From contig JAQQAK010000188.1 of NCBI GenBank assembly GCA_028527945.1, positions 1 through 6,380 on the forward strand: 6,380 nucleotides of DNA, given 5' to 3'. This stretch comes from Spirochaetaceae bacterium. GTDB lineage: Bacteria; Spirochaetota; Spirochaetia; UBA9216. A program made the translations under genes and the position numbers. Positions 1 to 6,065 of the stretch are shown here, piece by piece (positions within the stretch are counted from its first letter, which is position 1; each line of letters opens with the position of its first letter). The notes below the pieces were generated by a model. The model was not told where the DNA came from. It was given only the letters and a program-made list of their open reading frames with translations, and did not search any database.

Positions 1-1028
1 AGATTGTATTGAAGAAGCTGTGCTGTGGTTTCTATTAGTTCATACGAAAGATCAGCGCCCTCTGAAAGAGCTGTGGCTTTAATCATATTTAATGTATTAA
101 ACAAAAAATGGGGGTTTATTCTGGACTGTAAGAGCTGAAACCTGCTGGTCTGAAGGCTCCCATTTATTTCAAGACGTTCTATCTCAGTATTTTTTAGCTT
201 CTCCCTAATTTCAGCATTTTCTTTTATTTCGTTTATTTGTATTTGAATAGTTTTTACCATTTCATCAAATGCCATAGCAAAAATTGCAAGCTCATCATTC
301 GATGTGATAACTATCTCTTCTTCCAAATATGGATTAGATCTAAGCTTAGAAGCAAAGCCGGTCAATTTTTTTAGCTGCATTGCTGTCTTAGAAATAGACT
401 TTACATAAAAAACAGACATAAGAACTGCCACAAATAACAACGATAAAATAACTACCAAGACTCGCATATATCTAATAGAGATCCCCTTCTCTATTTTGCG
501 AATGTATTTTACTTCTTCAGAATATACGGCCCTGAAATTAATATTTATATAAGAAATAGTGTATTGCAAGGATTCAAATTGCGATAACAGTTCCTGCGAT
601 TTATAATCTTCAGAAGAAAAATCTTCCCCCTCTGTGTGCTCAAGCATAAATGCCAACTTCAAACATTCATCAAGATATGTATCTACCATATTGCAGTAAT
701 CAACAAAGGCTCTTGAAACCAGATACGGCTTTTTTTTTAATTGCTGATTCTCTTTCTTTACTTCCTGAATATCTTTTTCTATTCCTTTTATTTGATCAAA
801 ACGTTGATACATATAGCCTAAAGATAATCTATTATTGATTGAATCAAGCTTAATGGAAAAGTCGTTAAAATGTATTTGGGATTCAATTAATTCATGATAC
901 TGGTTATATATTTTCCGATTATTAATCATGGAAAAAACAATAGTTATAACCATTATAAAAATTACAATTAAACTTAAAAATGATTTTTTTACCATTGAAA
1001 AATAATTTTTATTTTTCAGGATTTGCAT
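1..1028 (-). CDS. Sensor histidine kinase, YesM/LytS type, 3' end cut by window edge
   Basis: This is a membrane sensor kinase that should phosphorylate a response regulator. About 342 codons are visible and the C-terminal ATP-binding (HATPase) domain lies outside the window. Translation shows a first membrane segment at about residues 16-35, then about 150 extracytoplasmic residues that are hydrophilic and helix-prone with no cysteine-rich or Cache-like pattern I can see. A second membrane segment follows at about 188-208, a HAMP-like linker at about 209-262, a charged coiled coil, and the His-kinase box LQSRINPHFLFNTLNMI, whose phosphoacceptor is His307. The NPHFLFN core is the hallmark of the His_kinase family (YesM, LytS). 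I chose the ATG at 1028 because TGAGG lies 7 nt upstream; this start overlaps the lipoprotein gene by 20 nt. The next in-frame ATG, at 995, has no Shine-Dalgarno. The gene follows a sugar-binding lipoprotein, which suggests that protein is its ligand receptor. The family call is very secure; the ligand is inference. Confidence 0.93.
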   Translation of the reverse strand, partial: MQILKNKNYFSMVKKSFLSLIVIFIMVITIVFSMINNRKIYNQYHELIESQIHFNDFSIKLDSINNRLSLGYMYQRFDQIKGIEKDIQEVKKENQQLKKKPYLVSRAFVDYCNMVDTYLDECLKLAFMLEHTEGEDFSSEDYKSQELLSQFESLQYTISYININFRAVYSEEVKYIRKIEKGISIRYMRVLVVILSLLFVAVLMSVFYVKSISKTAMQLKKLTGFASKLRSNPYLEEEIVITSNDELAIFAMAFDEMVKTIQIQINEIKENAEIREKLKNTEIERLEINGSLQTSRFQLLQSRINPHFLFNTLNMIKATALSEGADLSYELIETTAQLLQYN

Positions 1029-1968
1029 ATAGAAACCTCAAATCTGTAAGGATTTTAGAGGAAGTAAATCTCCCTGTTCTATTGCGTTTATCAAGCTGCT
1101 CCATGACCTTGTATCCCATTTTATATTTTTGCTGAACAAGCAAGCCATCAATAAACCCACTGGAAATCAAGGATAAACCTTCCGGAGTATCATCAAATGC
1201 AATAATTCGAATAGAAGGCTTTGAATTGATTATCTGCTTAATAGCCATACCTCCGGTTCCTTCAAGGCAAACGATAGTATCAATCTCCGGAGATTTTAAA
1301 TAGCGCTGAAAAGAATCCTGAACTCGCAAATAATCAAAATGGTCATACTCTATCGCTTTTATCTGCATATTTTTATATTTATCACAAACAGCCGCCACCC
1401 CCTCAAGTCTTTGTTCAAGATTATGGTATTTTTTATCTCCGCTAATTACACCTATAGATGCATTTCTAGCGGATAAAACAGCTAATTGCTCACCAATTAT
1501 AACTCCAGCATGATAATTGTCACTACCAATATAAAGCGGAGCATTAAAAAACTCCATATCTGTATCAACAAGAACAACAGTTATTCCCTTATCAACCGCG
1601 TATTGAAGGATTTCCTGAAAACCCTTTGCTTCTGAACCAGGAACAACAATAGCATTAACTTTTGTGGAAATAGCCATACGTATAAGATCTATCATTTGAG
1701 CACTGCTGTAATTTAAACTGGGATAGGAAATTTTAACATCAAAACCAAAATCTTTCCCGCCCTGCTCAAGTCCCTGAACAATTACAGACCAATAAGAACC
1801 GTCATCTTTATGTGGAATAATGCATGAAATCCTATAATAATTAAAAGGATTATCAGCTTCAGATGGTTTTGAGATATGATTAGTTCGATCTTTTGAACAT
1901 GAAGAAAACAACACACAAATAAAAAAACATATTAAAACAAAAAGTCTATAAGCTTTCCTTTCTTTCAT
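1009..1968 (-). CDS. Sugar-binding lipoprotein (Peripla_BP_4/RbsB-like), probable receptor for the adjacent kinase
   Basis: A 319-residue extracytoplasmic sugar-binding protein. Its lipoprotein signal peptide has basic residues MKERK, a hydrophobic core, and the lipobox LFSSC with Cys24. Phe at -3 fits the relaxed spirochaetal lipobox rather than the stricter E. coli rule. The mature part has the two-lobe pattern of family I binding proteins: a first strand near IIPHKDDGSYW (50-60), a NAIVVPGSE strand (105-112), VVLVDTD (131-137), IGVISG (172-177) with QRLEG (186-190), and IIAFDDTPEGLSLISSG (255-271) followed by LLVQQKYKMGYK. Asp259/260 and the QQ pair align with ribose-protein ligand residues Asp215 and Gln235. 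I start at the ATG at 1968 because AGGTGG lies 8 nt upstream; the earlier GTG at 1980 is part of that site. It lies between mglC and the kinase gene, which points to sensing more than transport. The ligand is unknown; a pentose or hexose is likely. Confidence 0.88.
   Translation of the reverse strand: MKERKAYRLFVLICFFICVLFSSCSKDRTNHISKPSEADNPFNYYRISCIIPHKDDGSYWSVIVQGLEQGGKDFGFDVKISYPSLNYSSAQMIDLIRMAISTKVNAIVVPGSEAKGFQEILQYAVDKGITVVLVDTDMEFFNAPLYIGSDNYHAGVIIGEQLAVLSARNASIGVISGDKKYHNLEQRLEGVAAVCDKYKNMQIKAIEYDHFDYLRVQDSFQRYLKSPEIDTIVCLEGTGGMAIKQIINSKPSIRIIAFDDTPEGLSLISSGFIDGLLVQQKYKMGYKVMEQLDKRNRTGRFTSSKILTDLRFLYANPEK
1036..1040 (-). promoter_or_regulatory. Ribosome binding site deciding the kinase start
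   Basis: TGAGG on the minus strand sits 7 nt before the ATG at 1028, inside the end of the lipoprotein gene. The alternative ATG at 995 is preceded only by A/T-rich sequence (ATTATTTTTCA), so this site favours the upstream, overlapping start and suggests translational coupling. Confidence 0.6.
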
Positions 1969-1976
1969 TTCTATTA

Positions 1977-1982
1977 CCACCT
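1977..1982 (-). promoter_or_regulatory. Ribosome binding site deciding the lipoprotein start
   Basis: AGGTGG lies 8 nt before the ATG at 1968. The in-frame GTG at 1980-1978 overlaps this motif, so it is better read as Shine-Dalgarno than as a start codon. The 1968 start also gives a normal signal peptide beginning MKERK. Confidence 0.65.
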
Positions 1983-2019
1983 GAAACTAATTACCTACCT
2001 TATAAAAAATAAAATATTT

Positions 2020-3021
2020 TTAGTTCTTTTTACGGTTTTTTCTTACATCAAGAGCAACAGCACAAATTATAATAACGCCTTTAAAGACATTCTGCCAATA
2101 AGAACTAATCCCGATAAAGGTTAAACCATAACTTATAACATTAAAAATTAGAACACCGACAACTACACCAGGAACTGATCCAACTCCGCCCATAAGAGAA
2201 CATCCTCCCACAACACAAGAGGCTATAGCATCCATCTCGTAACCAGCCCCATAAGTGCTTGTCGCGCTTCCGGTTCTGGCAGCTTCAAGAACACCACCCA
2301 AACCATAAAGAGCTCCAGCAAGCGAATATGCCAAAACAAGGATCTTCTCTACATTTATTCCAGAAACTCTTGCGGCATCCTTGCTTCCGCCTACAGCAAA
2401 GAGTTCTTTACCCAAACAGGTTTTGCGTTGAAACAAATACACAATAATAGTACATACAGCAGCTATTATTATGATATTAGGAATTCCCAGTGTCGCTCCA
2501 CCACCAAGAGCAGAAAAGCCTTTAGTAAAACCGCCGAGAGGCTGAGAATTGTTTGGGGGAAGATTAAAATAAAGACAGTTAAAACCATATACAACAAGCG
2601 CTATGCCTAGTGTTGCAATAAAAGGATTAACCTCCAATTTGGCTACAATTATTCCATTTAAAAACCCGGCAAGAAGCCCTATGCCAATAGCAATTAATAC
2701 AGGCACTATTACAGGTAATTCAGGAAGCATTGGGAAGAACTTGTTATAAAAAGTACTGGACTGAGCCAAGGAGCCTGCTATAACAGCTGCCAAGCCAACA
2801 ACTCTACCACCGCTCAAATCTGCTCCCGCCACAATCAGGATAAACATACACCCTAATGCTATTATCAATCTTGTTGAACTTTGCATAAGAATATCACGTA
2901 TTACGATCCATGATAAAAATGCCGGGGAAATAATTATTAGTATCACAAACATAAACAGCAATACTACATACAATAGATTATCCATTAAAATCTTTTTTAT
3001 ATTACTTTGCGTCAATTCCAT
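2020..3021 (-). CDS. mglC: Galactose/glucose-type ABC importer, inner-membrane permease
   Basis: A 333-residue integral membrane subunit of the BPD_transp_2 family; two copies should form the sugar channel of the Mgl importer. It aligns by eye with E. coli MglC over nearly its whole length. Shared stretches include the N-terminal YVVLL segment, SS(T/V)R(L/I)IIALG (48-57), ADLSGGRVVGLAAV (67-80), the PFIATLG segment (133-139), and the cytoplasmic coupling region FAVGGSKDAARVSGINV (208-224). The C-terminal part includes GGVLEAARTGSAT (242-254), YEMDAIASCVVGG (261-273) and the end AVALDVRKNRKK. About 8-10 hydrophobic segments are visible, which is normal for the family, and the length is close to E. 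coli's 336. AGAGG lies 6 nt upstream of the ATG. It begins 12 nt after mglA ends, so the two are surely co-transcribed. No truncation or missing motif is evident. Confidence 0.96.
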   Translation of the reverse strand: MELTQSNIKKILMDNLLYVVLLFMFVILIIISPAFLSWIVIRDILMQSSTRLIIALGCMFILIVAGADLSGGRVVGLAAVIAGSLAQSSTFYNKFFPMLPELPVIVPVLIAIGIGLLAGFLNGIIVAKLEVNPFIATLGIALVVYGFNCLYFNLPPNNSQPLGGFTKGFSALGGGATLGIPNIIIIAAVCTIIVYLFQRKTCLGKELFAVGGSKDAARVSGINVEKILVLAYSLAGALYGLGGVLEAARTGSATSTYGAGYEMDAIASCVVGGCSLMGGVGSVPGVVVGVLIFNVISYGLTFIGISSYWQNVFKGVIIICAVALDVRKNRKKN

Positions 3022-3033
3022 AGTTATCCTCTA

Positions 3034-4560
3034 TCAATAGCTGCTTGCGAGCTTCATTATTTCTTCATCTGTTGCCGTCTTTCCGTCTATAATTCCGGAT
3101 AAATGGCCTTCACACATAACCATAATTCTGTCAGACATTCCCATCAGCTCGGGCATTTCACTACTTATCATGATTATGCTTTTTCCTTGAGAGGTTAATT
3201 TTCTCATTATCAAATAAATCTCATATTTTGCGCCAACATCTATCCCTCTTGTTGGTTCATCAAGAATCAAAATATCGGGGTTAAGCATTAACCATCGGCC
3301 AAGCAAAACCTTCTGCTGATTGCCTCCGGATAATGAACTTATTTGAGTATCAATTGATGGTGTTTTTACAGAAAGGTCTTTTGTATATTCTCTACTGTCA
3401 CTCTTTCTTAATGTGTTATTCAAAAAAATAAGATTTTTTCTGTACCGTGGTAAATTATATCTTTGATTTACTACAAGCATATTATCAGTAATAGACAACT
3501 TACCCAAAATTCCTGTACGGGCTCTTTCTTCGGTCAAGAGGCCCATTTTTTTCTTTATAGCATCCCCTGAAGACTTTATTGTTACAGGCTCTCCGTTAAT
3601 CTCAATTGTTCCATTTTTAACCGGTCGTAGACCAAAAACAGACTCCATAAGTTCTGTACGCTGAGCACCTACAAGCCCTCCAATACCCAGAATTTCGCCA
3701 CGTTTTACATCAAAACTGATATCAGAAAAAGAGCCTGGGACAGCTGATTCAAGATGAGAAACTTTCAGCATAACATCGCCCAAATGTGGATTTTGCGGCC
3801 TTTGTGGAAATCTGTTTGTCAACTCACGGCCAACCATACTTCTAATTAAAAAATCAGAATCTATATCTTTTATTTTATATGTTCCAACTAAAGTACCGTC
3901 ACGCAGAATTGTGACTTCATTAGATATCTGCATTACTTCTTCTATTTTATGTGAAATATAAAGAATAGATACTCCGCTCTTAATGAGCATATCAATTATT
4001 GAAAATAAAATAGCGGCTTCTTTATCTGTCAAAGAGGATGTTGGTTCATCCATAATTATTAATTTAGCATTATAAGAGACAGCCCTGGCAATCTCTAAAA
4101 GTTGACAAGTTGAAACACTAAGGTCTTTTACTGCCTTTTTGGGATCAATATCAAGATTAAGCTTATCAAAAAGAGCTAAGGTATCCTTATACATTTTATC
4201 TTCATCTGTTATACGCAGAGGAGAAATAACCTTTTTATATGGAATTCTACCAATCCATATATTTTCCATGACATTTTGAGAAGGAACATTCTGAAGTTCC
4301 TGATGGATCATTGATATCCCATTGTCCAGAGCCTGTCTGGTATTTGAAAACAGGCACTTATTTCCATAAAGAATAATATCGCCTTCATCCGGATGGTAAA
4401 GACCAAAAATACACTTCATTAAGGTTGACTTTCCTGCTCCGTTTTCGCCCATTACGGCATGTACACGGCCTTTTTCTACAGAAAATGAAATATCATCCAA
4501 AGCCTTTACTCCGGGAAACGATTTACTAATATGGTTTATTTTTAAAAGGGGGGTTCCCAT
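3034..4560 (-). CDS. mglA: Galactose/glucose-type ABC importer, two-domain ATPase
   Basis: A 508-residue cytoplasmic ATPase with two fused nucleotide-binding domains, powering the MglC channel. Domain 1 has Walker A GENGAGKST (38-46), the Q-loop in HQEL (Gln87), an ABC signature LSVSTCQ (147-153), Walker B LIIMDEPTSS with Asp171/Glu172, and switch His204 in ISHK. Domain 2 has a degenerate Walker A, GLVGAQRTE (295-303), which lacks the GKS/T lysine as is usual in the RbsA/MglA family. It also has a full signature LSGGNQQK (410-417), Walker B LILDEPTRGID (Asp434/Glu435), and Ser467 in place of the switch His. One canonical and one degenerate ATP site are therefore expected. Cys152 in the first signature, where the family usually has Gln or Arg, is mildly unusual. 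I start at the ATG at 4560 because AGGAG lies 6 nt upstream; the in-frame TTG at 4575 is immediately before that site and would give a poor start. Confidence 0.96.
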   Translation of the reverse strand: MGTPLLKINHISKSFPGVKALDDISFSVEKGRVHAVMGENGAGKSTLMKCIFGLYHPDEGDIILYGNKCLFSNTRQALDNGISMIHQELQNVPSQNVMENIWIGRIPYKKVISPLRITDEDKMYKDTLALFDKLNLDIDPKKAVKDLSVSTCQLLEIARAVSYNAKLIIMDEPTSSLTDKEAAILFSIIDMLIKSGVSILYISHKIEEVMQISNEVTILRDGTLVGTYKIKDIDSDFLIRSMVGRELTNRFPQRPQNPHLGDVMLKVSHLESAVPGSFSDISFDVKRGEILGIGGLVGAQRTELMESVFGLRPVKNGTIEINGEPVTIKSSGDAIKKKMGLLTEERARTGILGKLSITDNMLVVNQRYNLPRYRKNLIFLNNTLRKSDSREYTKDLSVKTPSIDTQISSLSGGNQQKVLLGRWLMLNPDILILDEPTRGIDVGAKYEIYLIMRKLTSQGKSIIMISSEMPELMGMSDRIMVMCEGHLSGIIDGKTATDEEIMKLASSY

Positions 4561-4566
4561 AAAAAA

Positions 4567-4571
4567 CTCCT
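4567..4571 (-). promoter_or_regulatory. mglA ribosome binding site
   Basis: AGGAG lies 6 nt before the ATG at 4560. It directly follows the inverted repeat ending at 4580, so that hairpin could influence access to it. It rules out the TTG at 4575 as the likely start, since that codon would overlap its own translation signal. Confidence 0.8.
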
Positions 4572-4579
4572 GCAAAAAG

Positions 4580-4627
4580 GCTTTTTCAAAACTTAGAAGA
4601 CTTTAGTCGTGTAATTATTGAAAAAGC
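4580..4627 (-). repeat. Inverted repeat just upstream of the mglA ribosome binding site
   Basis: GCTTTTTCAA (4580-4589) and its exact complement TTGAAAAAGC (4618-4627) can pair in the mRNA, with a 28-nt loop that contains the small palindrome GACTTTAGTC (4599-4608). One arm ends about 9 nt before the AGGAG of mglA. The arms repeat the CTTTTTCAA core of the hairpin after mglB, so competing pairings are possible. The role is inferred. Confidence 0.6.
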
Positions 4628-4737
4628 TTCCATAATGTGTATGAAGAAAAAATTACAACTTGTTATAAAATATATGATTACTTGTAGTTGTAATTTTTCT
4701 ATTTAAGGCTGCTACTGTAATTTTTGAAAAAGATGCC
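4611..4737. repeat. Imperfect 21-bp direct repeat in the mglB-mglA gap
   Basis: Positions 4611-4631 and 4717-4737 match at 18 of 21 bases; both begin GTAATT and share the TTGAAAAAG core. The unit start TGTAATTTTT occurs again at 4689-4698 and inverted at 4648-4657. The gap thus seems built from a few short units, either by local duplication or as a small dispersed element. I cannot tell which from one copy of the locus. Confidence 0.6.
4648..4698 (-). repeat. Inverted repeat, 13-bp arms, middle of the mglB-mglA gap
   Basis: AAAAATTACAACT (4648-4660) and AGTTGTAATTTTT (4686-4698) are exact complements with a 25-nt A/T-rich loop. On the minus-strand mRNA this forms the central stem of the gap. 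The AAAAATTACA part occurs a second time (4716-4725), so the downstream arm could pair with either copy. The stem is A/T-rich and probably weak at 37 C without help. Confidence 0.6.
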
Positions 4738-4756
4738 GTAAGGACATCTTTTTCAA
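4724..4756 (-). repeat. Hairpin directly after mglB, probable mRNA-stabilising or partial-attenuation element
   Basis: TTGAAAAAGATG (4724-4735) and CATCTTTTTCAA (4745-4756) are perfect 12-bp complements. Two more C-G pairs (4736-4737 with 4742-4743) close a GTAA tetraloop, with one bulged base. It begins 15 nt after the mglB stop. A hairpin between a binding-protein gene and its transporter genes is a known way to keep the binding protein more abundant. No run of T follows it on the minus strand, so it is not a classic full terminator; some U residues lie within the stem itself. Confidence 0.75.
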
Positions 4757-4771
4757 TAAGTTATAAAAAAC

Positions 4772-5803
4772 TTAGTATGCAGCGTCTTCTATGTTATCTT
4801 TTGTTATTGCAACATAATCGAGCCAGATATGTTTTCCAGTCATTGTTGCGCCAACTGTTTCATCAGTAATTGGCTGACCTTCATCAAGAAGTGTTAAAAC
4901 TTTATAAATGGTTTTTCCAAGGGTTACAGGATTATTAAGGCTTGTCGCAAGAAGAGTTCCTTCTTCAATAGCCTGAACTCCAACCTTTGTAGCATCTACA
5001 CCAACAACCGGAATATAAGGACCATCACCTAAATATCCAGAAGCCTTAAGAGCCTCTATTGCGCCAAGAGCCATATCATCATTATTAGCAAAAATAGCAT
5101 CAATATCATTACCATTTGCAGCAAGAACAGAGGCTACCTGATTCATTGCCTTACCTCTTTGCCAGTCACACAGCATTTCCTGAAGACAATTTACTTCTAT
5201 TCCATTATCTACTACTCTTTCAATTGATTTATCAGTTCTCATCTGAGAGTCATAATTACCCTGCATACCAACAAGCATTATGTAATCAAGTTTTCCATTT
5301 CCATTTCTATCAGCATCAGAATGAGCTTTCCAGTATTCAGAAACAGCATCTCCCTGAATCCAACCGGACTGTTCTGCGGCGCTTGAGATGTGGTAAACCT
5401 TATCATATGAAGCAAGTTCCTCTTCTGTAGGGCTTGTGCAGTTAACAAATAAAATAGGGATATTTTGATCTTTAGCTTTCTGAATCATTGAAGCGCTGTC
5501 ATTGGGGCTTATATTGTTTATACAGATATAATCAACTTTTTTAGCAAAAAGCGCGTTAATGTTATTTGCCTGCATAGCAATATCATTTTGTGAATCAGTT
5601 GACAATAAGGCAACTGGACCATTTACAGCTTCATTAGCCACTACTGTTCTTGCTGAAGTAATAAAAGTGTCAGCATAATTGTACCAGACAAAACCTGCAA
5701 CTTTTTTCCCCGCAGAGTCACCAGATTCCTGAGCACCCGAGGCAAAAACACCGGATACTATTAGTCCTGAAATAAGAACTAATGATAATAATTTTTTGTT
5801 CAT
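4772..5803 (-). CDS. mglB: Periplasmic galactose/glucose-binding protein
   Basis: A 343-residue soluble sugar receptor that delivers hexose to MglAC. The Sec signal peptide ends VFA-SGAQE at about residue 21, with no cysteine, so it is secreted and not lipidated. By eye it aligns throughout with E. coli GBP. The sugar ligands are kept: Asp45 (GBP D14), Phe47 (F16), Asn121 (N91), Asp185 (D154), Arg189 (R158), Trp214 (W183), Asn241 (N211), Asp270 (D236) and Asn290 (N256). The position of GBP His152 is Asn183. The calcium loop is present as DRNGNGKLD (165-173), and the distant ligand Glu205 is Asp235. A perfect AGGAGG lies 9 nt before the ATG, the strongest ribosome binding site in the window, fitting a protein made in excess. 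It is the first gene of the operon and is followed by a hairpin. Identity as an MglB family member is very secure; whether glucose, galactose or both is the natural ligand is inference. Confidence 0.96.
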   Translation of the reverse strand: MNKKLLSLVLISGLIVSGVFASGAQESGDSAGKKVAGFVWYNYADTFITSARTVVANEAVNGPVALLSTDSQNDIAMQANNINALFAKKVDYICINNISPNDSASMIQKAKDQNIPILFVNCTSPTEEELASYDKVYHISSAAEQSGWIQGDAVSEYWKAHSDADRNGNGKLDYIMLVGMQGNYDSQMRTDKSIERVVDNGIEVNCLQEMLCDWQRGKAMNQVASVLAANGNDIDAIFANNDDMALGAIEALKASGYLGDGPYIPVVGVDATKVGVQAIEEGTLLATSLNNPVTLGKTIYKVLTLLDEGQPITDETVGATMTGKHIWLDYVAITKDNIEDAAY

Positions 5804-5812
5804 AAAAGAATT

Positions 5813-5818
5813 CCTCCT
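5813..5818 (-). promoter_or_regulatory. mglB ribosome binding site, full consensus
   Basis: AGGAGG lies 9 nt before the ATG at 5803. It is the full anti-16S match and stronger than those of the other genes in the operon, consistent with high synthesis of the binding protein. Confidence 0.85.
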
Positions 5819-5882
5819 AATTTGATTTGAAAATATTATCCAATGGAAATTTTAATCTGGATATAGAAGATAAATATTAGTT

Positions 5883-5910
5883 TTTATAAAAAAACTTGCG
5901 ATAATAGCAA
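5883..5910 (-). promoter_or_regulatory. Candidate mglB operon promoter
   Basis: On the minus strand TTGCTA (5910-5905) and TATAAA (5888-5883) are 16 nt apart, a fair sigma-70-type pair; the spacer contains a run of seven T that also supplies the first T of the -10. Transcription would begin near 5876, leaving a leader of about 72 nt. The -35 lies within one arm of the inverted repeat 5905-5939, so a protein bound there would control this promoter. I found no better pair elsewhere between 5819 and 6060 on this strand. Confidence 0.45.
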
Positions 5911-5939
5911 TATTGTGCGATCCTTGCACAATATTGCTA
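5905..5939. promoter_or_regulatory. Perfect 14-bp inverted repeat, probable operator of the mglB operon
   Basis: TAGCAATATTGTGC (5905-5918) and its exact complement (5926-5939) flank 7 bp. Each arm contains the palindrome CAATATTG (5908-5915 and 5929-5936), and the two are 21 bp apart, which is two turns of the DNA helix. No T-run adjoins it on either strand, and by the candidate promoters it would lie outside both transcripts, so it reads as a DNA-binding site, not a terminator. The binding protein is unknown. Confidence 0.7.
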
Positions 5940-5984
5940 CTAATCAACAACATATATAGAATATAAAAAACTACAGTCTGAAAC

Positions 5985-6013
5985 TTGACAACAAAACATA
6001 ACAGGTCTATCAT
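5985..6013 (+). promoter_or_regulatory. Near-consensus promoter for the ribbon-helix-helix gene
   Basis: TTGACA (5985-5990), a 17-nt spacer, and TATCAT (6008-6013) form a near-perfect sigma-70-type promoter: 6 of 6 and 5 of 6 consensus bases. Transcription would start near 6020, about 46 nt before the GTG start at 6066. It is divergent from the mglB operon. Confidence 0.8.
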
Positions 6014-6050
6014 GACGTATTAATATTATGACGTCATTACAGCATGACAT
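6012..6050 (+). repeat. Three ATGAC(G/A)T heptads at 16-bp spacing, probable operator
   Basis: ATGACGT begins at 6012 and 6028, and ATGACAT at 6044, an exact 16-bp period. The middle copy is also part of the 10-bp palindrome ATGACGTCAT (6028-6037). The array begins within the -10 of the divergent plus-strand promoter and ends 5 nt before the ribosome binding site. Ribbon-helix-helix repressors such as the omega protein bind serial heptads, so autoregulation by the product of the next gene is the natural reading (inferred). Confidence 0.6.
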
Positions 6051-6065
6051 AAAAGAGGATATTCT

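Noticed and set aside
650..838. Plus-strand ORF of 62 codons
   Set aside because: It lies inside the kinase gene on the opposite strand, whose translation is continuous and carries family motifs; the plus-strand product is low complexity with no plausible start signal.
1969..1980. GTG start at 1980 for the lipoprotein
   Set aside because: The GTG overlaps the AGGTGG that is correctly spaced for the ATG at 1968.
1969..2019. Separate promoter or terminator between mglC and the lipoprotein gene
   Set aside because: The 51 bp are A/T-rich but show no -35/-10 pair or stem with T-run that I could defend.
2259..2610. Two short plus-strand ORFs (2259-2447 and 2428-2610)
   Set aside because: Both are antisense to mglC, which aligns with E. 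coli MglC across this region; the products resemble nothing.
4561..4575. TTG start at 4575 for mglA
   Set aside because: AGGAG at 4571-4567 serves the ATG at 4560, and the extra five residues lie before the normal ABC-domain start.
4611..4737. CRISPR array
   Set aside because: Only two imperfect 21-bp copies, 106 bp apart, without regular spacers or nearby cas genes.
4724..4756. Hairpin as a complete Rho-independent terminator of mglB
   Set aside because: The stem is A/T-rich and is followed on the minus strand by AAATTACAG with no U-tract; mglA and mglC have no convincing promoter of their own, so full termination here is unlikely.
5116..5430. Plus-strand ORF of 104 codons
   Set aside because: It is antisense to the well-conserved middle of mglB and is a by-product of its codon pattern.
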